Made by a program: the position numbers and the translations under genes
Source: a bacterium
GTDB lineage: Bacteria; 4484-113; JAFGCY01
Reading direction: 5' to 3'
Length of the DNA: 64,000 nt
NCBI GenBank assembly: GCA_020849855.1
Contig: JADZFO010000051.1
Coordinates: 17,271-81,270 of the forward strand
Shown here: positions 62,672 to 64,000 of the stretch, piece after piece
Numbering within the stretch: the first letter of the stretch is position 1
How the letters are laid out: each line of letters opens with the position of its first letter
Notes under the pieces: model-generated
What the model was told of the DNA's origin: nothing
Seen by the model: the letters and a program-made list of their open reading frames with translations, nothing else
Database searches by the model: none

Positions 62672-62796
62672 GCGCTCCGTCTGGGAGCGCCAGACAGAGT
62701 CTGGCGTGAGCCGGACGCCAGCCCATGGCTGGCGCTCCCGGGGACGGGCCGAGACAAGCTCGGCCCCTACGGTAGAAGATGCCGGCTAAAGCCGAG
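62672..62796. repeat. String of hairpins (copy 2)
   Basis: Near-identical to 62393-62517 for more than 110 bp, including the stems GCGCTCC/GGAGCGC, GCCAGAC/GTCTGGC, GCCAGCC/GGCTGGC and GGGCCGAG/CTCGGCCC. The last hairpin is broken (GCCGGCTAAAGCCGAG). Directly followed by two small ORFs. Confidence 0.8.
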
Positions 62797-62815
62797 ATCC
62801 TCCCGGAGACTCTTT

Positions 62816-62917
62816 ATGAAACATAGTGATCTTGCGGATGCAGCCAGGCTTGGTCATGTATTATTAAGTCAACCTGTTGCGGGTCCGAATCACGATGAAA
62901 TAGGGAGTGGCAACTGA
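62816..62917 (+). CDS. Small ORF, 33 residues, unknown
   Basis: MKHSDLADAARLGHVLLSQP at the N-terminus; hydrophilic, no motif. Supported only by a good GGAG site 8-9 nt before the ATG and by a directly adjacent second ORF with its own ribosome site. Base composition is clearly lower in GC than the genes to the left. May be a real short gene or chance. Confidence 0.35.
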   Translation: MKHSDLADAARLGHVLLSQPVAGPNHDEIGSGN

Positions 62918-63049
62918 GTGCGCATACTTCGGATAATTGTGCTTTTCCTGTTAGGCGTAGTGCTGTGCTACTACTTTGGTCGCACCGCACTGTTAGTTTA
63001 TAGACACTTCAGAGTCAGTAGTCTCCCGCATGGAATTCACGATTACTAG
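62918..63049 (+). CDS. Small single-TM ORF, 43 residues, unknown
   Basis: GTG start immediately after the preceding stop, with AGGGAG upstream. Residues 4-20 form a transmembrane helix (LRIIVLFLLGVVLCYYF), then a short basic tail. Low GC like its neighbour. Could be a small membrane peptide; no family recognised. Confidence 0.35.
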   Translation: MRILRIIVLFLLGVVLCYYFGRTALLVYRHFRVSSLPHGIHDY

Positions 63050-63121
63050 CGAGTCATGAAGGCGGTACACCGAATCAGAGCTTCCCAGGCCAGTAGCTGT
63101 ATAGCTGCCATGGCAGTGCGT

Positions 63122-63127
63122 TACAAT
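63122..63127 (+). promoter_or_regulatory. Candidate -10 (TACAAT) before the 63136 ORF
   Basis: TACAAT, 8 nt, ATG; no ribosome site. Consistent with, but weaker than, the leaderless pattern elsewhere in the window. Confidence 0.3.
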
Positions 63128-63135
63128 CCCTGCAG

Positions 63136-63783
63136 ATGTCAACGGGCCTGCTGAAGCGGCAACATTGCAGCAGAGGCTGCGTCGAGCCTGGCTCGCCGTG
63201 GAAGGTCGCGGCTGCACCGCGCAGTGCGGTCAAATGTGTTTACAGAGTACTTGATTCGACTGTCATCGTAGTTGTTCTGGCAGGTGTCCTGACAATAACT
63301 TCATGCCCACACGGAGATAGCGATAGAGAAACCCCTTCCGCAACAAGCATCGGGACTTCGAGCTTTCCCTTACCAGATGATTGGCCAATACCGGTTTCAC
63401 CGCCTACAGATTCTGTTCCGGCTGCTTTGCCTGAAGAAATGCAGGAATCGACCACGTCCGATCACACCAGATCCAAGACCACCGTCACCCTGAAGGAACC
63501 TTACGAGAGCATGACGGTAACATCCTGGGCGATTGGTTACTCCAATTCAGCCAGCTTTGACCTGCAAGCACAACAGATTGAAGCGCAGCTGAGACCCTTG
63601 GCCTACCGTAGACAAAAACGAAACCCTGTAGATTCACTCACCTACTTTTCCTCGGACGCAAAAACGACAGTAATTCTGAGCTCGCATACGTCTCCAACCA
63701 AAGAAGATACATACAGTATCTACGTTGGAATCTCAGATAAAGTCATATCTCCCGATCAAGCAGCTATTACTGATGCTCTTTGA
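63136..63783 (+). CDS. Putative lipoprotein of unknown function
   Basis: 215 residues. A hydrophobic segment with a possible lipobox (VVVLAGVLTITSC, Cys near residue 57) is preceded by a 38-residue basic N-terminus, unusually long for a signal peptide, so the true start may be misplaced; no in-frame ATG/GTG closer to the segment was found. After a Ser/Thr/Pro-rich linker (about 60-115), the rest is polar with TVTLKEPYESMTVTSWAIGY. GC content is lower than in the rest of the window, suggesting acquired DNA. Confidence 0.5.
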   Translation: MSTGLLKRQHCSRGCVEPGSPWKVAAAPRSAVKCVYRVLDSTVIVVVLAGVLTITSCPHGDSDRETPSATSIGTSSFPLPDDWPIPVSPPTDSVPAALPEEMQESTTSDHTRSKTTVTLKEPYESMTVTSWAIGYSNSASFDLQAQQIEAQLRPLAYRRQKRNPVDSLTYFSSDAKTTVILSSHTSPTKEDTYSIYVGISDKVISPDQAAITDAL

Positions 63784-64000
63784 CATCCCCTGTAAGTAAC
63801 GCTGACCTGCAAAAGCGAAGCGCGATGCCACGATGCTGTCGAATCATTTGGACTGGCCGGCGGCGACTATGCGCCGCCCCTTGTATGTTTACGAGGTACG
63901 TGGAGTCACTTTCCCGCCCCGCAGGGTTTCATCAACCTTGGCCCGTAGATCAGTGCCCCCGTACGGCTATCGGCGGCCGGGATGTCCGGACGGTATCCGA
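63784..64000. other. Right end without recognised gene
   Basis: 217 bases; GC rises again after about 63860. A small inverted repeat GGCGGCG...CGCCGCC lies near 63861-63879. No ORF with support. Confidence 0.3.

Overview
The window is a GC-rich, densely coded stretch of a diderm (Gram-negative-type), probably flagellated bacterium. The evidence for two membranes is an Mla-type lipid transport operon, two TolC/adaptor/RND efflux systems and several lipobox lipoproteins. A 911-residue flagellin has a near-perfect sigma-28 promoter. The frequent GTG/TTG starts, the many starts set 6-8 nt behind a TANNNT element, and the unusual lipoproteins with dockerin-like repeats suggest a poorly sampled phylum. 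I cannot name the phylum from sequence alone.

Layout: 1-4.3 kb, the end of an M28 peptidase, then mlaE-mlaF-mlaD on the minus strand. 4.4-7.0 kb, leuS. 7.4-10.5 kb, a five-PAS hybrid kinase. 10.6-18.7 kb, a copper/silver efflux operon (TolC-like protein, two NosL-like proteins, CusB-like adaptor, CusA-like pump). 18.8-19.9 kb, rodA. 20-27.2 kb, two tandem paralogous giant lipoproteins (cohesin-like, dockerin-like, FnIII-like and glycine-rich regions). 27.4-34.4 kb, two more hybrid kinases, one with a haem-type CxxCH sensor. 34.6-40.4 kb, yqeK, an LCP enzyme, a third dockerin-type lipoprotein, rsfS and tRNA-Ala(GGC). 40.5-41.9 kb, a glycine-rich exported protein with a strong terminator. 42.0-46.0 kb, an operon of a small membrane protein, ribD, an XRE/S24-like regulator, a PRTase-like protein and tpiA. 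46.0-47.6 kb, an oligopeptide-type ABC ATPase and a membrane-anchored nuclease. 47.7-51.5 kb, two large uncharacterised membrane proteins. 51.5-57.8 kb, a second RND/adaptor/TolC operon. 58.0-61.3 kb, a DUF2892-like protein and the flagellin. 61.4-64.0 kb, a repeat-rich, gene-poor region that passes into lower-GC small ORFs.

Functionally the window is dominated by the cell envelope: lipid trafficking, metal and drug efflux, peptidoglycan synthesis (RodA, LCP), surface lipoproteins, flagellin and membrane-bound sensory kinases. Housekeeping genes (leuS, tpiA, ribD, rsfS, yqeK, tRNA-Ala) are interspersed. The least-explained material is the cohesin/dockerin/Gly-rich lipoprotein family, the divergent 785/502-residue membrane protein pair, the leaderless-looking start sites and the hairpin-rich repeat field at the right end.
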